DNA of 64,000 nucleotides from contig NZ_JALIFP010000001.1 of NCBI RefSeq assembly GCF_022867885.1, positions 1 through 64,000 of the forward strand, in the 5' to 3' direction. The translations under genes and the position numbers were made by a program. The stretch's first letter is position 1; the number at the start of each line of letters is the position of its first letter. The notes beneath the pieces are model-generated. The model did no database searches, had not been told where the DNA came from, and worked only from the letters and a program-made list of their open reading frames with translations. Shown here one piece after another: positions 35,269 through 45,300 of the stretch. Source of the DNA: Lederbergia sp. NSJ-179 (GTDB lineage Bacteria; Bacillota; Bacilli; Bacillales; Bacillaceae_C).

Positions 35269-35308
35269 GGGGATGTTCAAAAAGCATTCGAAGAACGGAG
35301 TGGAATAG

Positions 35309-36493
35309 ATGCAATTCTGGCATCGGATCTTTTTATTAATGTTTCTTCTTTTCATTGGACCTATACAAGCAGGGGCTCAAGAAGTGCAACCGGCAGAGGA
35401 TGAAATAGAAGGCACTTTGGATCGCTATATGGATGATTTAGGCCTGGAAGAATTAACCGGGTATTGGGACAAGATTGTGGAGAATTATGGGAGTTATTTA
35501 CCTGAAAGCAAAAGGGGAACACTTCTCGAATTTATAAAGGGGGACAAGTCCTCCTCTATCCAGGCTTGGGTCAATGGAATTATCGCCTTTATTGTGCAAG
35601 AAATATCGCTGAATATCAAGCTTTTGGGGACTCTTATGCTTTTAACCATTTTTAGTGTTTTTTTACAATCTCTTCATAATGCCTTTGAACAAGGTGCAGT
35701 CAGTAAGGTAGCCTATTCCATCATCTTTATGGTCCTAATTATTATTGCCCTTAATAGCTTTCGAGTTGCGAGTGAATATGCAATAGAGGCGATTGATAAT
35801 ATGAGTCAATTTATTATGGCGTTATTGCCACTTTTACTTGCATTGATTGCTTCTTCCGGAGGTGTTACTTCGTCAGGATTTTTCCATCCCATTCTCGTGT
35901 TTCTTGTGAATATTAGTAGTTTGATTATTAAAAATGGTGTCTTGCCTTTACTATTTCTTTCCACCTTATTAAGCATAGCGAATACTTTAAATGGGCAAAT
36001 AAAGGTCTCCCAATTAGCTGGCTTATTAAAAAAAGCAAGTGTCGGAATTCTTGGCGCCTTCATTACGATCCTGCTAGGAGTCATCTCTATACAGGGGGCC
36101 GCCTCCGCTGTGGCAGACGGGGTTGCGATTAAAACTGCCAAATTTGTCACTGGTAATTTTGTTCCGGTCGTTGGGAAAATGTTCACGGATGCGGCTGATA
36201 CGGTGCTGTCGGCATCCGTATTATTGAAAAATACAATTGGCATTGCCGGTGTGCTGATCATTCTTTTAATTGCAGCTTTTCCTGCTATGAAGATATTGGT
36301 GATTTCATTCATTTATAAACTATCAGCAGCATTGTTACAACCACTTGGTGATGGGCCCGTTATTTCCTGTCTAAATGTGGTGAGTAATAGCATGATGTAT
36401 GTGTTTGCTTCGCTCGCAATCGTTTCATTTATGTTTTTTATCAGTCTAACAATTATTATAACCTCAGGCAATATCACAATGATGGTTAGATAA
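35309..36493 (+). CDS. spoIIIAE: Stage III sporulation protein SpoIIIAE
   Basis: 394 residues. A signal peptide (MQFWHRIFLLMFLLFIGPIQAGAQ) precedes an outer segment and about seven or eight membrane helices from residue 90 onward. It is the largest membrane protein of the SpoIIIA channel. ATG 35309 after GGAGTGG. GGATGTTCAAAAAG at 35273, just upstream, looks like the end of the MITE-like repeat found elsewhere in this window. Confidence 0.95.
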   Translation: MQFWHRIFLLMFLLFIGPIQAGAQEVQPAEDEIEGTLDRYMDDLGLEELTGYWDKIVENYGSYLPESKRGTLLEFIKGDKSSSIQAWVNGIIAFIVQEISLNIKLLGTLMLLTIFSVFLQSLHNAFEQGAVSKVAYSIIFMVLIIIALNSFRVASEYAIEAIDNMSQFIMALLPLLLALIASSGGVTSSGFFHPILVFLVNISSLIIKNGVLPLLFLSTLLSIANTLNGQIKVSQLAGLLKKASVGILGAFITILLGVISIQGAASAVADGVAIKTAKFVTGNFVPVVGKMFTDAADTVLSASVLLKNTIGIAGVLIILLIAAFPAMKILVISFIYKLSAALLQPLGDGPVISCLNVVSNSMMYVFASLAIVSFMFFISLTIIITSGNITMMVR

Positions 36494-36509
36494 GAAGAAG
36501 GGGATATCA

Positions 36510-37118
36510 TTGGAGTTTATTACCGATTGGATTTTTAATATTATCATCTTCCTACTCCTGTCTATGATTATTGACATGCTTTTACCTGAAACAAATATGA
36601 AAAAATACGCAAAACTCGTGATAGGCCTGCTTTTAATTTCGATCATTATTACTCCTTTGTTTAAACTCTTATCCGTCGATTATGAGAAAGTTTTGAATTC
36701 CTTCGCAACAAAAATCGAGGCAAATGAACAATCTACAGAAAATTTGCTAGAAAAGAAAAAAAAAGAGATACAAGCCTCACAGCATGCATATACATTAGAG
36801 CAGATGGCTGTCCAAATGAAAAAGGAAGTGGAAAAGGAGTTGATGGATCATTATCAGTTAGTTATTAAGGACATTCAAATCTCTGCCGATGCCAATATGG
36901 ATCAACCAGAAGAGCAGATAAATCAGGTGGTGGTTCATGTTACCCCTTCCGAAAACGGAATAGAGAATGTAGAACCAATCGTGATTAACACAAAGGAAGA
37001 AAAGCCTAAGGAAAGTAGTCCATATAACGAAATAAGAAATTTACTATCTGAACGATGGGAAATTCCTGAAAAGATTATTGAAATAGTTTCGGGGGAGGAA
37101 CCTGAAAAAGATGGGTAA
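36510..37118 (+). CDS. spoIIIAF: Stage III sporulation protein SpoIIIAF
   Basis: 202 residues: two N-terminal helices (WIFNIIIFLLLSMIIDMLL, LVIGLLLISIIITPLFKLL) and a soluble ring-building domain in the intermembrane space. Start TTG 36510 after GAAGGGG. Overlaps spoIIIAG by 8 bases. Confidence 0.94.
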   Translation: MEFITDWIFNIIIFLLLSMIIDMLLPETNMKKYAKLVIGLLLISIIITPLFKLLSVDYEKVLNSFATKIEANEQSTENLLEKKKKEIQASQHAYTLEQMAVQMKKEVEKELMDHYQLVIKDIQISADANMDQPEEQINQVVVHVTPSENGIENVEPIVINTKEEKPKESSPYNEIRNLLSERWEIPEKIIEIVSGEEPEKDG

Positions 37119-37773
37119 GAATCATAATCCTTTTGATTGGATAAAAGAAAAAGTAGAGAACCTTACACAAAAGCCTCCCGGAAAAAACGGCGGAAAAACT
37201 TCTTATCTTCTCGTGTTACTTGCTTTAGGAGCCTTATTTATGATCATGGGCAGCCTGTGGAAAAATGATGTGAACGAACAGCCAACAGCTGTTTTAGATG
37301 AAACGGCCTCTAGTGACAGCGCTGAAACCTCTAGTAAAAATCTCGACCCAATTAATGGGATGAAGGGATTTGAAGAGCAATATGAGGATCGGTTAAAAGA
37401 AGCGTTGGAATCTATTGTTGGGGTTCAAAGTGTGACCGTGATTGTGAATGTATCCGGGACTGAAAGAAAAGTATATGAAAAAAATACAACTTTAAGAAAT
37501 CAAACGACCCGTGAAGGGGATAAAAACGGGGGAACAAGGGAGGTTGAAGATCAATCGAAAGAAGATCAGCTTGTGATTATTCAAAATGGGGATAAGGAGA
37601 CGCCCCTTACTTCCGAAATAAAAAAACCCGAAATTCAAGGTGTTTTGGTTGTGGCGGAGGGGGCAGAAAATATCCAAGTAAAAAAGTGGATCCGAGAAGC
37701 TGTAACGGCAGCCTTGAATGTCCCAGTCCATCAAGTTACGGTTATTCCAAAAAAATCTAAGGGGGAATCTTAA
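37111..37773 (+). CDS. spoIIIAG: Stage III sporulation protein SpoIIIAG
   Basis: 220 residues with one membrane helix (SYLLVLLALGALFMIMGSLW, about 30-49) and an extracellular ring domain (YEDRLKEALESIVGVQSVTVIV ... VPVHQVTVIPKKS). SpoIIIAG forms a large ring of the feeding-tube channel. The segment between about 130 and 175 is rich in Lys, Glu and Asn. Confidence 0.95.
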   Translation: MGKNHNPFDWIKEKVENLTQKPPGKNGGKTSYLLVLLALGALFMIMGSLWKNDVNEQPTAVLDETASSDSAETSSKNLDPINGMKGFEEQYEDRLKEALESIVGVQSVTVIVNVSGTERKVYEKNTTLRNQTTREGDKNGGTREVEDQSKEDQLVIIQNGDKETPLTSEIKKPEIQGVLVVAEGAENIQVKKWIREAVTAALNVPVHQVTVIPKKSKGES

Positions 37774-38306
37774 TGCTTTTAAAGAAGCAAACGGTTTGGC
37801 TATTAACGATGTTAAGTCTTGTGGTTGTCTTATCAGTTTATTATGTTCTGCAAGAGCCACCAGCAAATGATTTGGCGACAAGTGGAGAAGAAGGTACTGA
37901 GGATGCTAGCAAGCAAACAAATGGTAAGGATTTAGAAATCATGACAAAGTCAGCTGGAGATGAAGTTTATGAAGCGATGAGAATGGATTTGGCGGATAAA
38001 CGTAGTGAAATGAAAATGGATTTAACGAACAAAGTAGCTGCTGATGATCTAACAGCAGAAGAAAAAAATAAATTATACGATGAGATGGAAAAAATTGATG
38101 AACTTGCTGTCAAAGAACAGACGATTGAAAAAAGTGTAAAAGGATTAGGATATAGTGATGCATTAGTCACAATCGAAGATAACGAAATTAATATTAGGGT
38201 GAAAGCAGAAGAAAATACAGCAGCAGATGCAGTTCAAATTCTAAAAACTATAAAGGATGAAATTAGCACAAGCTATATACCGAATATCGAATTTGATACG
38301 AAGTAA
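37773..38306 (+). CDS. spoIIIAH: Stage III sporulation protein SpoIIIAH
   Basis: 177 residues, shorter than B. subtilis SpoIIIAH (218) mainly in the linker after the membrane helix (TVWLLTMLSLVVVLSVYYVL). The C-terminal ring domain (KLYDEMEKIDELAVKEQTIE ... SYIPNIEFDTK) binds forespore SpoIIQ. The ATG overlaps the spoIIIAG stop by one base. Confidence 0.94.
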   Translation: MLLKKQTVWLLTMLSLVVVLSVYYVLQEPPANDLATSGEEGTEDASKQTNGKDLEIMTKSAGDEVYEAMRMDLADKRSEMKMDLTNKVAADDLTAEEKNKLYDEMEKIDELAVKEQTIEKSVKGLGYSDALVTIEDNEINIRVKAEENTAADAVQILKTIKDEISTSYIPNIEFDTK

Positions 38307-38311
38307 GCGTA

Positions 38312-38345
38312 GGACGGAGGGGGAAACTCATCCGTCCATTTTCTA
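38312..38345 (+). terminator. Terminator after spoIIIAH
   Basis: GGACGGA / TCCGTCC with a 12-base loop and ATTTTCTATT tail. Moderate strength. Confidence 0.7.
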
Positions 38346-38393
38346 TTCAATACGGATTTTTCATGATTTTTTTAAGAATAAAGAGATCCAGCA

Positions 38394-38423
38394 TTGAATT
38401 TTTATTAAGTATTATATTATGAT
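38394..38423 (+). promoter_or_regulatory. Candidate accB promoter
   Basis: TTGAAT (38394-38399), 18 bases, TATGAT (38418-38423), about 37 bases before accB. Confidence 0.5.
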
Positions 38424-38459
38424 ATTAGCAGCTACTCATAAATCCTAAGGAGTGTCATT

Positions 38460-38930
38460 ATGTTGAAAATAGAAGAAATCCGTGAAATCATAAAATTAAT
38501 CGATCAATCTTCGATAGAAGAATTTGTTTATGAACACGAAGGGTCAAAGGTAGAATTGAAAAAAAGGTCAAGTATACAAACCGTTCAGGAGCAGCCTGTG
38601 CAAGCTCCAGTTCCATCTGTTGCTGTACAACAACCTACTCATCATCAAAATAAAGAGGAAGAAAGATCATCAGCCGTTCACTCGGATCAATTCCATCAAA
38701 TTGTTTCCCCGATGGTAGGCACATTTTATCAGGCATCTTCTCCTGATACTCCTGCTTATGTCGAAGTGGGCTCCGAAGTAAAAGAAGATTCAATCGTTTG
38801 CATTATAGAGGCCATGAAATTATTTAATGAAATAGAAGCGGAAGTTGAAGGTGAAATAGTAGAAATCCTTGTCAAGGACGGTCAATTGGTTGAATATGGT
38901 CAACCGTTATTTTTGGTAAAGCAAAAGTAA
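38460..38930 (+). CDS. accB: Acetyl-CoA carboxylase biotin carboxyl carrier protein
   Basis: 156 residues. The C-terminal biotinyl domain contains the biotin Lys in [18 protein letters not shown] (about 122). The N-terminal part and a Gln/Pro/Val-rich linker (about 40-80) are typical. It supplies carboxybiotin for malonyl-CoA formation. Start ATG after AAGGAG. Operon with accC. Confidence 0.97.
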   Translation: MLKIEEIREIIKLIDQSSIEEFVYEHEGSKVELKKRSSIQTVQEQPVQAPVPSVAVQQPTHHQNKEEERSSAVHSDQFHQIVSPMVGTFYQASSPDTPAYVEVGSEVKEDSIVCIIEAMKLFNEIEAEVEGEIVEILVKDGQLVEYGQPLFLVKQK

Positions 38931-38943
38931 GGAGCATACGTGA

Positions 38944-40299
38944 ATGATAAATAAATTATTAATCGCCAATCGAGGAGAAATTGCCGTAAGAATTATTAGA
39001 GCCTGCAAAGAAATGGGCATTGAAACTGTTGCTGTTTATTCAGAAGCAGATCATGAGGCTCTTCATGTGCAACTAGCTGATGAAGCTTATTGTATTGGAC
39101 CAAATGCCTCAAAGGACAGTTATTTAAATACATTAAATGTTGTAGGAATCGCGAAACTAACAGGCTGTGATGCGATTCACCCAGGATATGGATTTTTAGC
39201 TGAGAATGCTGATTTTGCTGAGTTATGCCGTGTTTGCAATATTATTTTCGTAGGACCTAGTCCAGATGCTATAGCGAAAATGGGAACAAAAGATGCGGCA
39301 AGGGAAACAATGAAACAAGCGGGTGTACCCATTGTTCCGGGGTCTCGCGGCATTATTGAAGATATGGAGGATGCCATTGAACTGGCAAATGAAATAGGGT
39401 ATCCGGTCATTATTAAAGCAACGGCTGGTGGTGGCGGAAAAGGCATTCGGGTGGCTCGCACCGAAGAAGAATTGATTAAGGGAATTAAGATTACAAGGCA
39501 AGAAGCTGAGACGGCATTTGGTAATCCAGGTGTCTATATCGAAAAATATATAGAAGATTTTCGCCATGTGGAAATCCAAGTATTAGCGGATCAGTTTGGA
39601 AATATCATTCATCTTGGTGAAAGAGATTGCTCGATCCAAAGAAGACTGCAAAAATTATTGGAGGAAACTCCTTCCCCGGCAATCAATCCGGATACGAGAG
39701 AAAAGATGGGGCAGGCGGCTATTCAGGCTGCTAGAGCTGTGGAATATACGGGTGCGGGTACGATTGAATTTATCTATGACCGTACAAGTCAGGAATTTTA
39801 TTTCATGGAAATGAATACACGTATTCAAGTGGAACATCCAGTTACAGAAATGGTGACAGGTATAGATTTAATCAAAGAACAAATCCATGTAGCATCGGGT
39901 AAGAAGCTCACGCTTACTCAGGAAGAAGTGGAGTTTCGCGGCTGGTCGATTGAATGTAGAATTAACGCTGAAAATCCTGAAAAGAATTTCATGCCTTCCG
40001 CTGGCCGAATTGAAATGTATCTAGCCCCGGGCGGTCCAGGAGTAAGAGTGGATTCAGGTGTATATCCAGGCTATACAATCCCTCCCTACTATGATTCAAT
40101 GGTAGCAAAGGTGATTTCTTATGGAAAAACGAGAGAAGAAGCGATCGCCAAAATGAAGCGCGCTCTAGAGGAATTTGTTATTGAAGGAATTAAAACAACA
40201 ATCCCATTCCATTTAAACTTATTGGAGCATGAGACATTCGTAAATGGAGACTTTAATACAAAGTTTTTAGAAATCCATGATGTAATGGGTCAAAAATAA
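38944..40299 (+). CDS. accC: Biotin carboxylase subunit of acetyl-CoA carboxylase
   Basis: 451 residues, ATP-grasp enzyme that carboxylates biotin on AccB. Visible: [17 protein letters not shown] (start), the Gly-rich ATP loop [13 protein letters not shown] (about 159-171), and the catalytic stretch [14 protein letters not shown]. Complete. Start ATG after AAGGAGC. Confidence 0.97.
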   Translation: MINKLLIANRGEIAVRIIRACKEMGIETVAVYSEADHEALHVQLADEAYCIGPNASKDSYLNTLNVVGIAKLTGCDAIHPGYGFLAENADFAELCRVCNIIFVGPSPDAIAKMGTKDAARETMKQAGVPIVPGSRGIIEDMEDAIELANEIGYPVIIKATAGGGGKGIRVARTEEELIKGIKITRQEAETAFGNPGVYIEKYIEDFRHVEIQVLADQFGNIIHLGERDCSIQRRLQKLLEETPSPAINPDTREKMGQAAIQAARAVEYTGAGTIEFIYDRTSQEFYFMEMNTRIQVEHPVTEMVTGIDLIKEQIHVASGKKLTLTQEEVEFRGWSIECRINAENPEKNFMPSAGRIEMYLAPGGPGVRVDSGVYPGYTIPPYYDSMVAKVISYGKTREEAIAKMKRALEEFVIEGIKTTIPFHLNLLEHETFVNGDFNTKFLEIHDVMGQK

Positions 40300-40314
40300 T
40301 TGGAGGTGCAAAAC

Positions 40315-40728
40315 ATGGAAGAGACAATGAATATGTTGGAAATGACTCAGGATAATGAACAAAGCCATGGTAAAATTGAAATTGCTCCTGAAGTCATTGA
40401 AGTCATTGCAGGAATTGCTGCTTCTGAAGTAGATGGAATTGCCCAAATGCGTGGCAATTTCGCAAGCGGAGTCGTTGAAAAGCTGGGAAAGAAAAATCAT
40501 GGAAAAGGCATTCGGGTAGAACTAACAGAAGAAGGGATTAAAGTAGATGTGTTTTGTTTAATGAATTTTGGTGTTTCGATCCCGACGATTGCCCAAAAAG
40601 TACAGGATAATATCCAACAAACACTCTATAATATGACGGCACTGGAAGCAAAAGAGGTCAATATTCATATTGTTGGTGTAGCATTTGAAACACAAAAAGC
40701 GGATCTTGAAATAGGGTATGAGGAATAA
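40315..40728 (+). CDS. yqhY: Asp23/Gls24 family protein YqhY
   Basis: 137 residues with the Asp23 domain (KIEIAPEVIEVIAGIAASEVDGIAQM ... VNIHIVGVAFE). yqhY follows accBC in most Firmicutes and is proposed to modulate acetyl-CoA carboxylase. ATG 40315 is 7 bases after GGAGGTG. Confidence 0.93.
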   Translation: MEETMNMLEMTQDNEQSHGKIEIAPEVIEVIAGIAASEVDGIAQMRGNFASGVVEKLGKKNHGKGIRVELTEEGIKVDVFCLMNFGVSIPTIAQKVQDNIQQTLYNMTALEAKEVNIHIVGVAFETQKADLEIGYEE

Positions 40729-40821
40729 TAAGAGAAGCGCGGCGAGCCAAAGGATTTCCCACATCCGAATGTCTTCGCCGTCCTGACCCATCCTGCGGGC
40801 CTAAAGGAGATTTCATAGTAA

Positions 40822-41253
40822 ATGAAAAGAAGAACAGCACGTGAGAAAGCATTACAAGCTTTGTTTCAGATGAATATAAGCGGGATTGAAGTGAAAGAGG
40901 CAATTGCAAATGTACTGGAAGAAGAACAAAATGATTCTTTTTTACAGCAATTGGTAGAAGGGACGATTCAACATCTACCACAAATTGATGCGGAAATTCA
41001 AAAGCATTTGGAAAATTGGACATTGGATCGTCTCGCTAAAGTAGACATCACCATTTTGCGAATGGGAATGTATGAGCTTTTATTTAATGAGGATGTACCA
41101 GAAAACGTGGCGATCAATGAAGCCATTGAAATTGCGAAAATTTTTGGCGATGATCATTCAGGAAAATTTATTAATGGCATTCTATCCAAAGCAAAAGAAG
41201 AAAATGAGAGAAAGCGTTCAGGGGAGGAAGAGGATGACAGCCCATTTGATTGA
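40822..41253 (+). CDS. nusB: Transcription antitermination factor NusB
   Basis: 143 residues, all-helical NusB fold: [21 protein letters not shown] and the [20 protein letters not shown] ... [15 protein letters not shown] signature. Binds boxA RNA with NusE for rRNA antitermination. Acidic C-terminal tail. It overlaps folD by 20 bases. Confidence 0.96.
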   Translation: MKRRTAREKALQALFQMNISGIEVKEAIANVLEEEQNDSFLQQLVEGTIQHLPQIDAEIQKHLENWTLDRLAKVDITILRMGMYELLFNEDVPENVAINEAIEIAKIFGDDHSGKFINGILSKAKEENERKRSGEEEDDSPFD

Positions 41254-42100
41254 TGGAAAAAAAATAGCCGCAGAAACAAGAAAAAACCTCCAAATAGAGG
41301 TGGGAGAATTAGTGGCAGCAGGGGTCAAACCTGGCCTCGCCGTTATTTTAGTAGGCGATAATCAGGCTTCGCGGACCTATGTGACGAACAAACAAAAAAG
41401 CTGTAAAGCGATTGGAATGGAATCCGTACTAATGGAGCTTCCAGAGAGTGTAACAGAAAAAGAGTTATTAAATCATATTGAGGAATTAAACAATCGGGAC
41501 GATATTCATGGTATCCTCGTCCAATTGCCACTTCCCGACCATATCTCCGAAACGAAAGTCATTGAGACGATTTCCCCTGAAAAAGATGTGGATGGATTCC
41601 ACCCGATTAATATTGGAAAAATGATGACAGGCCAAAATACATTTTTGCCGTGTACTCCTTTTGGCATCATGCAAATGTTAAAGTATGAGGGGATTTCCAT
41701 TACTGGAAAGCATGCCGTCATTATTGGAAGAAGTAATATAGTCGGAAAGCCAATGGGACAATTGCTTCTAAACGAGAATGCGACCGTTACCTATTGTCAT
41801 TCTAAAACAGATGATTTAGCTTCCTATACAAGGGAGGCAGATATCTTAGTAGCTGCGATTGGAAAAGCGAAAATGATTACGGCGGATTATGTGAAAGAAG
41901 GCGCAGTTGTCATTGATGTTGGTATGAATCGGGATGAAAACGGGAAATTATGTGGGGATGTGGATTTTACAGATGTAGCAGGCAAAGTGGGATCCATTAC
42001 ACCTGTTCCAGGAGGGGTAGGTCCCATGACGATTACGATGTTATTATATAATACGGTTCAATCCGCAAAAAATAAATTAAACTATCGCAATCAGGGATAA
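41234..42100 (+). CDS. folD: Methylenetetrahydrofolate dehydrogenase/cyclohydrolase
   Basis: 288-residue bifunctional folate enzyme. Lys in [41 protein letters not shown](P) loop [16 protein letters not shown] and [10 protein letters not shown] are all present. The ATG at 41234 lies inside the end of nusB, with GAGGAAGAGG upstream. It provides formyl-THF and connects with the glycine cleavage genes metabolically. Confidence 0.96.
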   Translation: MTAHLIDGKKIAAETRKNLQIEVGELVAAGVKPGLAVILVGDNQASRTYVTNKQKSCKAIGMESVLMELPESVTEKELLNHIEELNNRDDIHGILVQLPLPDHISETKVIETISPEKDVDGFHPINIGKMMTGQNTFLPCTPFGIMQMLKYEGISITGKHAVIIGRSNIVGKPMGQLLLNENATVTYCHSKTDDLASYTREADILVAAIGKAKMITADYVKEGAVVIDVGMNRDENGKLCGDVDFTDVAGKVGSITPVPGGVGPMTITMLLYNTVQSAKNKLNYRNQG

Positions 42101-42128
42101 AAACGAGTAGAATAGAGATAAGTGAACG

Positions 42129-42168
42129 GAAAAGCTGTTATCCAGAAGATGGAATGCAGCTTTTCTTG
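42129..42168 (+). terminator. Hairpin between folD and xseA
   Basis: GAAAAGCTG / CAGCTTTTC (9 bp) with a 19-base loop, then TTGTT. Possibly a partial terminator inside the operon. Confidence 0.55.
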
Positions 42169-42190
42169 TTGAATAGAAGGTGACAAAAGA

Positions 42191-43561
42191 ATGGAGCATC
42201 CATCCTATTTATCTGTCCAAGCGTTAACAAAATACATAAAAAGAAAATTTGATGCCGATCCTCATTTAATGAATGTGTTCGTTAAAGGAGAAATTTCCAA
42301 TTTTAAAAAACATACAAGTGGACATTTATATTTTACATTAAAAGATGATCAAGCGAGAATCATGGCTGTCATGTTTTCCCGTTCTGCAAAAATGATGAAA
42401 TTCAACCCTGAAAATGGTATGCATGTATTGATTAAAGGAAATATTTCGGTCTATGAGCACAGTGGCCAATACCAAATTTATGTTCAGGAAATGTTGCCAG
42501 ATGGAATTGGTGAATTATTTCTCGCTTATGAACAACTGAAGGAAAATTTGGAAAAGGAAGGACTATTTCATGCTTCCCATAAGAAACCGATTCCGTCTTA
42601 TCCACAAAAAATTGGAATCATCACCTCTCCTACTGGTGCAGCTATTCGGGATATTATGACAACGATTCAGCGGCGATATCCAATCGGAAAAATATTTATT
42701 TTTCCCGCCCTTGTGCAGGGACAACAGGCGGGAAAATCGATTGTCGCAGCCATTCAAGCAGCCAATAAACGTAAAGATATCGATGTACTCATTGTGGGCA
42801 GAGGCGGCGGTTCAATCGAAGAGCTTTGGGCTTTTAATGAAGAACCGGTCGTACGAGCCATTTTCCAATCAACGATACCTGTTATTTCTGCCATTGGCCA
42901 TGAGACAGATGTTACAATAGCAGATTTTGTTGCGGACTTGAGGGCTCCAACGCCGACTGGGGCAGCAGAGCTTGCTGTGCCACATGTAGAGGAGTTAATG
43001 GAGCGCCTTCTAAACCAGCAAAATCGGTTGAACAGGGGGATGGCAGAAGCCATTCGATCGAAACAAACACAATTAAATTACTTAGAGCAATCCTATCTAT
43101 TTCGTCACCCCCATAAAATTTATGAACAGAAATGGGAAACGGTAGATAGGTGGAGAGAAAAGCTATACACAGCGCAAGAACGTTTTTTATTAAAGAAAAT
43201 GGATCAATTTAAAAAAATAGAGCAAGTACTTCATTCCCATCATCCTGCAACAAAAATACAGTTACACAAAGAGAAATTAAGTTATCTACATGGACGATTA
43301 AAAACTCAAATGCAAATGGTATGGAAACAGAAAAACAATGATTTTGTTCACAAGGTTTCAAAATTGGATGCCCTAAGTCCTTTAAATATTTTAAAGCGCG
43401 GGTATAGTGTGGCCTATACGGAGGAAGGAAAACTCATAAAAGATACGGATCAAGTAGAAGCAGGTGAAAAAATGATGGTAAGAGTGATGGATGGGCATTA
43501 CCATTGTACAGTGGACTATGCAAAGAAGGGTGAAAAAAATGGCGGAAAAGATCACATTTGA
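42191..43561 (+). CDS. xseA: Exodeoxyribonuclease VII large subunit
   Basis: 456 residues. N-terminal OB-fold (VKGEISNFKKHTSGHLYFTLKD), then the catalytic domain with GRGGGSIEELWAFNEE and HETDVTIADFVADLRAPTPT, and a long coiled-coil region. Degrades single-stranded DNA with XseB. Overlaps xseB by 23 bases. Confidence 0.96.
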   Translation: MEHPSYLSVQALTKYIKRKFDADPHLMNVFVKGEISNFKKHTSGHLYFTLKDDQARIMAVMFSRSAKMMKFNPENGMHVLIKGNISVYEHSGQYQIYVQEMLPDGIGELFLAYEQLKENLEKEGLFHASHKKPIPSYPQKIGIITSPTGAAIRDIMTTIQRRYPIGKIFIFPALVQGQQAGKSIVAAIQAANKRKDIDVLIVGRGGGSIEELWAFNEEPVVRAIFQSTIPVISAIGHETDVTIADFVADLRAPTPTGAAELAVPHVEELMERLLNQQNRLNRGMAEAIRSKQTQLNYLEQSYLFRHPHKIYEQKWETVDRWREKLYTAQERFLLKKMDQFKKIEQVLHSHHPATKIQLHKEKLSYLHGRLKTQMQMVWKQKNNDFVHKVSKLDALSPLNILKRGYSVAYTEEGKLIKDTDQVEAGEKMMVRVMDGHYHCTVDYAKKGEKNGGKDHI

Positions 43562-43769
43562 ACAAGCAATGGCTGAGTTAGAAAAAATAGTAGGTCGTCT
43601 TGAAACAGGAGATATCCCACTCGAAGAAGCGCTAAGCATGTATAAAAAAGGAATGGAGTATTCAAAATTTTGCCATGATCAGTTAAAAAATGCGGAAGAA
43701 CAGTTAACAAAGGTTTTAACAGATCATGGAGAGGAGGATTTTCATCTCCAAGAGGAGGAGCAAGATTGA
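43539..43769 (+). CDS. xseB: Exodeoxyribonuclease VII small subunit
   Basis: 76 residues, beginning MAEKITFEQAMAELEKIVGRLETGDIPLEEAL, the XseB signature; two helices and an acidic tail. The ATG 43539 is inside the end of xseA. Overlaps ispA by 4 bases. Confidence 0.95.
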   Translation: MAEKITFEQAMAELEKIVGRLETGDIPLEEALSMYKKGMEYSKFCHDQLKNAEEQLTKVLTDHGEEDFHLQEEEQD

Positions 43770-44650
43770 GCATACGTAATGAACCATTACTGAACGTGTA
43801 CAGACAGAAACTTGATAACAAACTTGTTGAGGAGATTGAAAGATTACAAGCTCCAGATGCCTTAAAAGAAGCCATGAAATATTCTATAATGGCTGGCGGT
43901 AAAAGAATCCGCCCTCTTCTACTATTTGCTACCATTTATGCGTATGGGAAAGACCCTGAAGACGGATTGTCTTCGGCTTGTGCATTAGAGATGATTCATA
44001 CATACTCTCTGATCCATGATGATTTACCAAGTATGGATGATGATGATTTAAGACGTGGGAGACCGACCAATCATAAAGTATTCGGAGAAGCTCTAGCTAT
44101 CTTGGCAGGGGATGGTCTTTTAACGTACAGCTTTGAGTTGATTGCGAACGATTCAAGATTGACGGACAATAATAAAATTTGGCTGATTCAGTTATTGGCG
44201 AAAAACGCCGGACCAGAAGGAATGGTTGGGGGACAGGTTGCTGATATTGAGGCTGAAAAGAAGGAACCGAATATAAAAGATCTAGAATATATCCACCAGC
44301 ATAAGACAGGAAAATTACTAACATTTAGTGTGTTAGCGGGGGCAAAAATAGCCGGGGCGAATGCCAAAGAATTAACATTGTTTGAAAAATATTCCCAACA
44401 TCTAGGATTAGCTTTTCAAATAAGCGATGATATTTTAGATGTGATTGGGGATGAAAATGTTATTGGGAAGCCTGTTGGCAGTGATGACGGAAAATCGAAG
44501 AGTACCTATCCTGCTCTCCTCACTCTAACGGGTGCAAAGGAACAATTAGTTTACCACATTGAAAAAGCAAAAAATGCCCTGCTGCAAACGAAGCAAAATA
44601 CAGACCTGCTTCTAGAGTTAACGGATTTAATAGCTGTGAGGGACTCCTGA
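43766..44650 (+). CDS. ispA: Farnesyl diphosphate synthase
   Basis: 294-residue polyprenyl synthase. First Asp-rich motif HDDLPSMDDDDLRRGRPT (about 85-102), second ISDDILDVIGD (about 225). Joins IPP and DMAPP to give farnesyl diphosphate. Start TTG 43766 after GAGGAGGAGC. Its 3' end overlaps or touches the OLE RNA promoter. Confidence 0.96.
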   Translation: MSIRNEPLLNVYRQKLDNKLVEEIERLQAPDALKEAMKYSIMAGGKRIRPLLLFATIYAYGKDPEDGLSSACALEMIHTYSLIHDDLPSMDDDDLRRGRPTNHKVFGEALAILAGDGLLTYSFELIANDSRLTDNNKIWLIQLLAKNAGPEGMVGGQVADIEAEKKEPNIKDLEYIHQHKTGKLLTFSVLAGAKIAGANAKELTLFEKYSQHLGLAFQISDDILDVIGDENVIGKPVGSDDGKSKSTYPALLTLTGAKEQLVYHIEKAKNALLQTKQNTDLLLELTDLIAVRDS

Positions 44651-44656
44651 TTAGGA

Positions 44657-44685
44657 TTGCAAAAATTGAGAATATATGATATAAT
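44657..44685 (+). promoter_or_regulatory. OLE RNA promoter
   Basis: TTGCAA (44657-44662), exactly 17 bases, perfect TATAAT (44680-44685). The predicted start near 44692 is within about 5 bases of the first OLE stem. It gives OLE RNA its own strong sigma-A promoter besides any read-through from ispA. Confidence 0.85.
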
Positions 44686-44696
44686 ATCTCCACATT

Positions 44697-45293
44697 GTTG
44701 GATGGTGCAGTATTCTAGTCAATCTACCGGTTCTGAAGGTGGGCCTAAAAATTCACTAAAGGGCATATCGATGAAGTTCCTTGTTCCGGCTTGAGGAGCC
44801 CAGCCTTGGGTCGGAGCTGGGAGTAAAGGTGTAAGGGCGATCCACAAAGGCATGTGGGCGTAGACCCTTTACCGCGGAGGCTTCAGCTATTCAGATACCG
44901 TATGTATATGGCATGAATAGTGAAGTATAGACCTGCAAAGTGACTCAGGGTATCACTAGCAGCGTAGCCTGCCTTGAGTGAAGTCAGAGGGGATTATGGT
45001 TAAAGAAGCGAGACACGGTTGGCCATCGTTCTTATTTCTTCCGTCCATATGAAATCTGCTTTGCAAAAGAGGCTAGGAGCCAGGTTAAAGGTTGCTGAGG
45101 AAATCTCCTAGACTGTTCCTATGACATGATAAGAGGATTATAGTGCGGACTAAGTGGTAATCCAGTCTGGCATAAGGCGACTTTGTCAAGACAAATTTAA
45201 AGGGAAACCGCCAGAATGGTGACATTCGGTATTTGTTTGGGAAAACCTACTGGACCTAAGCCGTAATTTTTACTCTTATGATGACCATCCAAC
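44697..45293 (+). ncRNA. OLE RNA (ornate, large, extremophilic)
   Basis: About 597 bases between ispA and oapA with no credible reading frame but dense pairing, closed by a long-range stem GTTGGATGGT (44697-44706) / ACCATCCAAC (45284-45293). Size, position between ispA and a small membrane protein gene, and sequence blocks such as GGTGGGCCTAAA, AGCGAGACACGG and GGGAAACCGCCAGAATGG fit the OLE class known from Bacillus halodurans and other extremophilic Firmicutes. OLE forms a membrane-bound ribonucleoprotein with OapA and helps in tolerance of cold, alcohol and Mg2+ stress. Confidence 0.93.
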
Positions 45294-45300
45294 GCACTAA

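Noticed and set aside
35271-35290. Fourth full copy of the MITE-like element
   Set aside because: Only the first 14 bases (GGATGTTCAAAAAG) match; too short to list as an element.
40729-40821. Possible small RNA between yqhY and nusB
   Set aside because: GC-rich but no convincing long stem or promoter; treated as ordinary spacer.
44697-45293. Possible protein gene or rRNA-like fragment between ispA and oapA
   Set aside because: No reading frame of useful length; structure and position fit OLE RNA instead.
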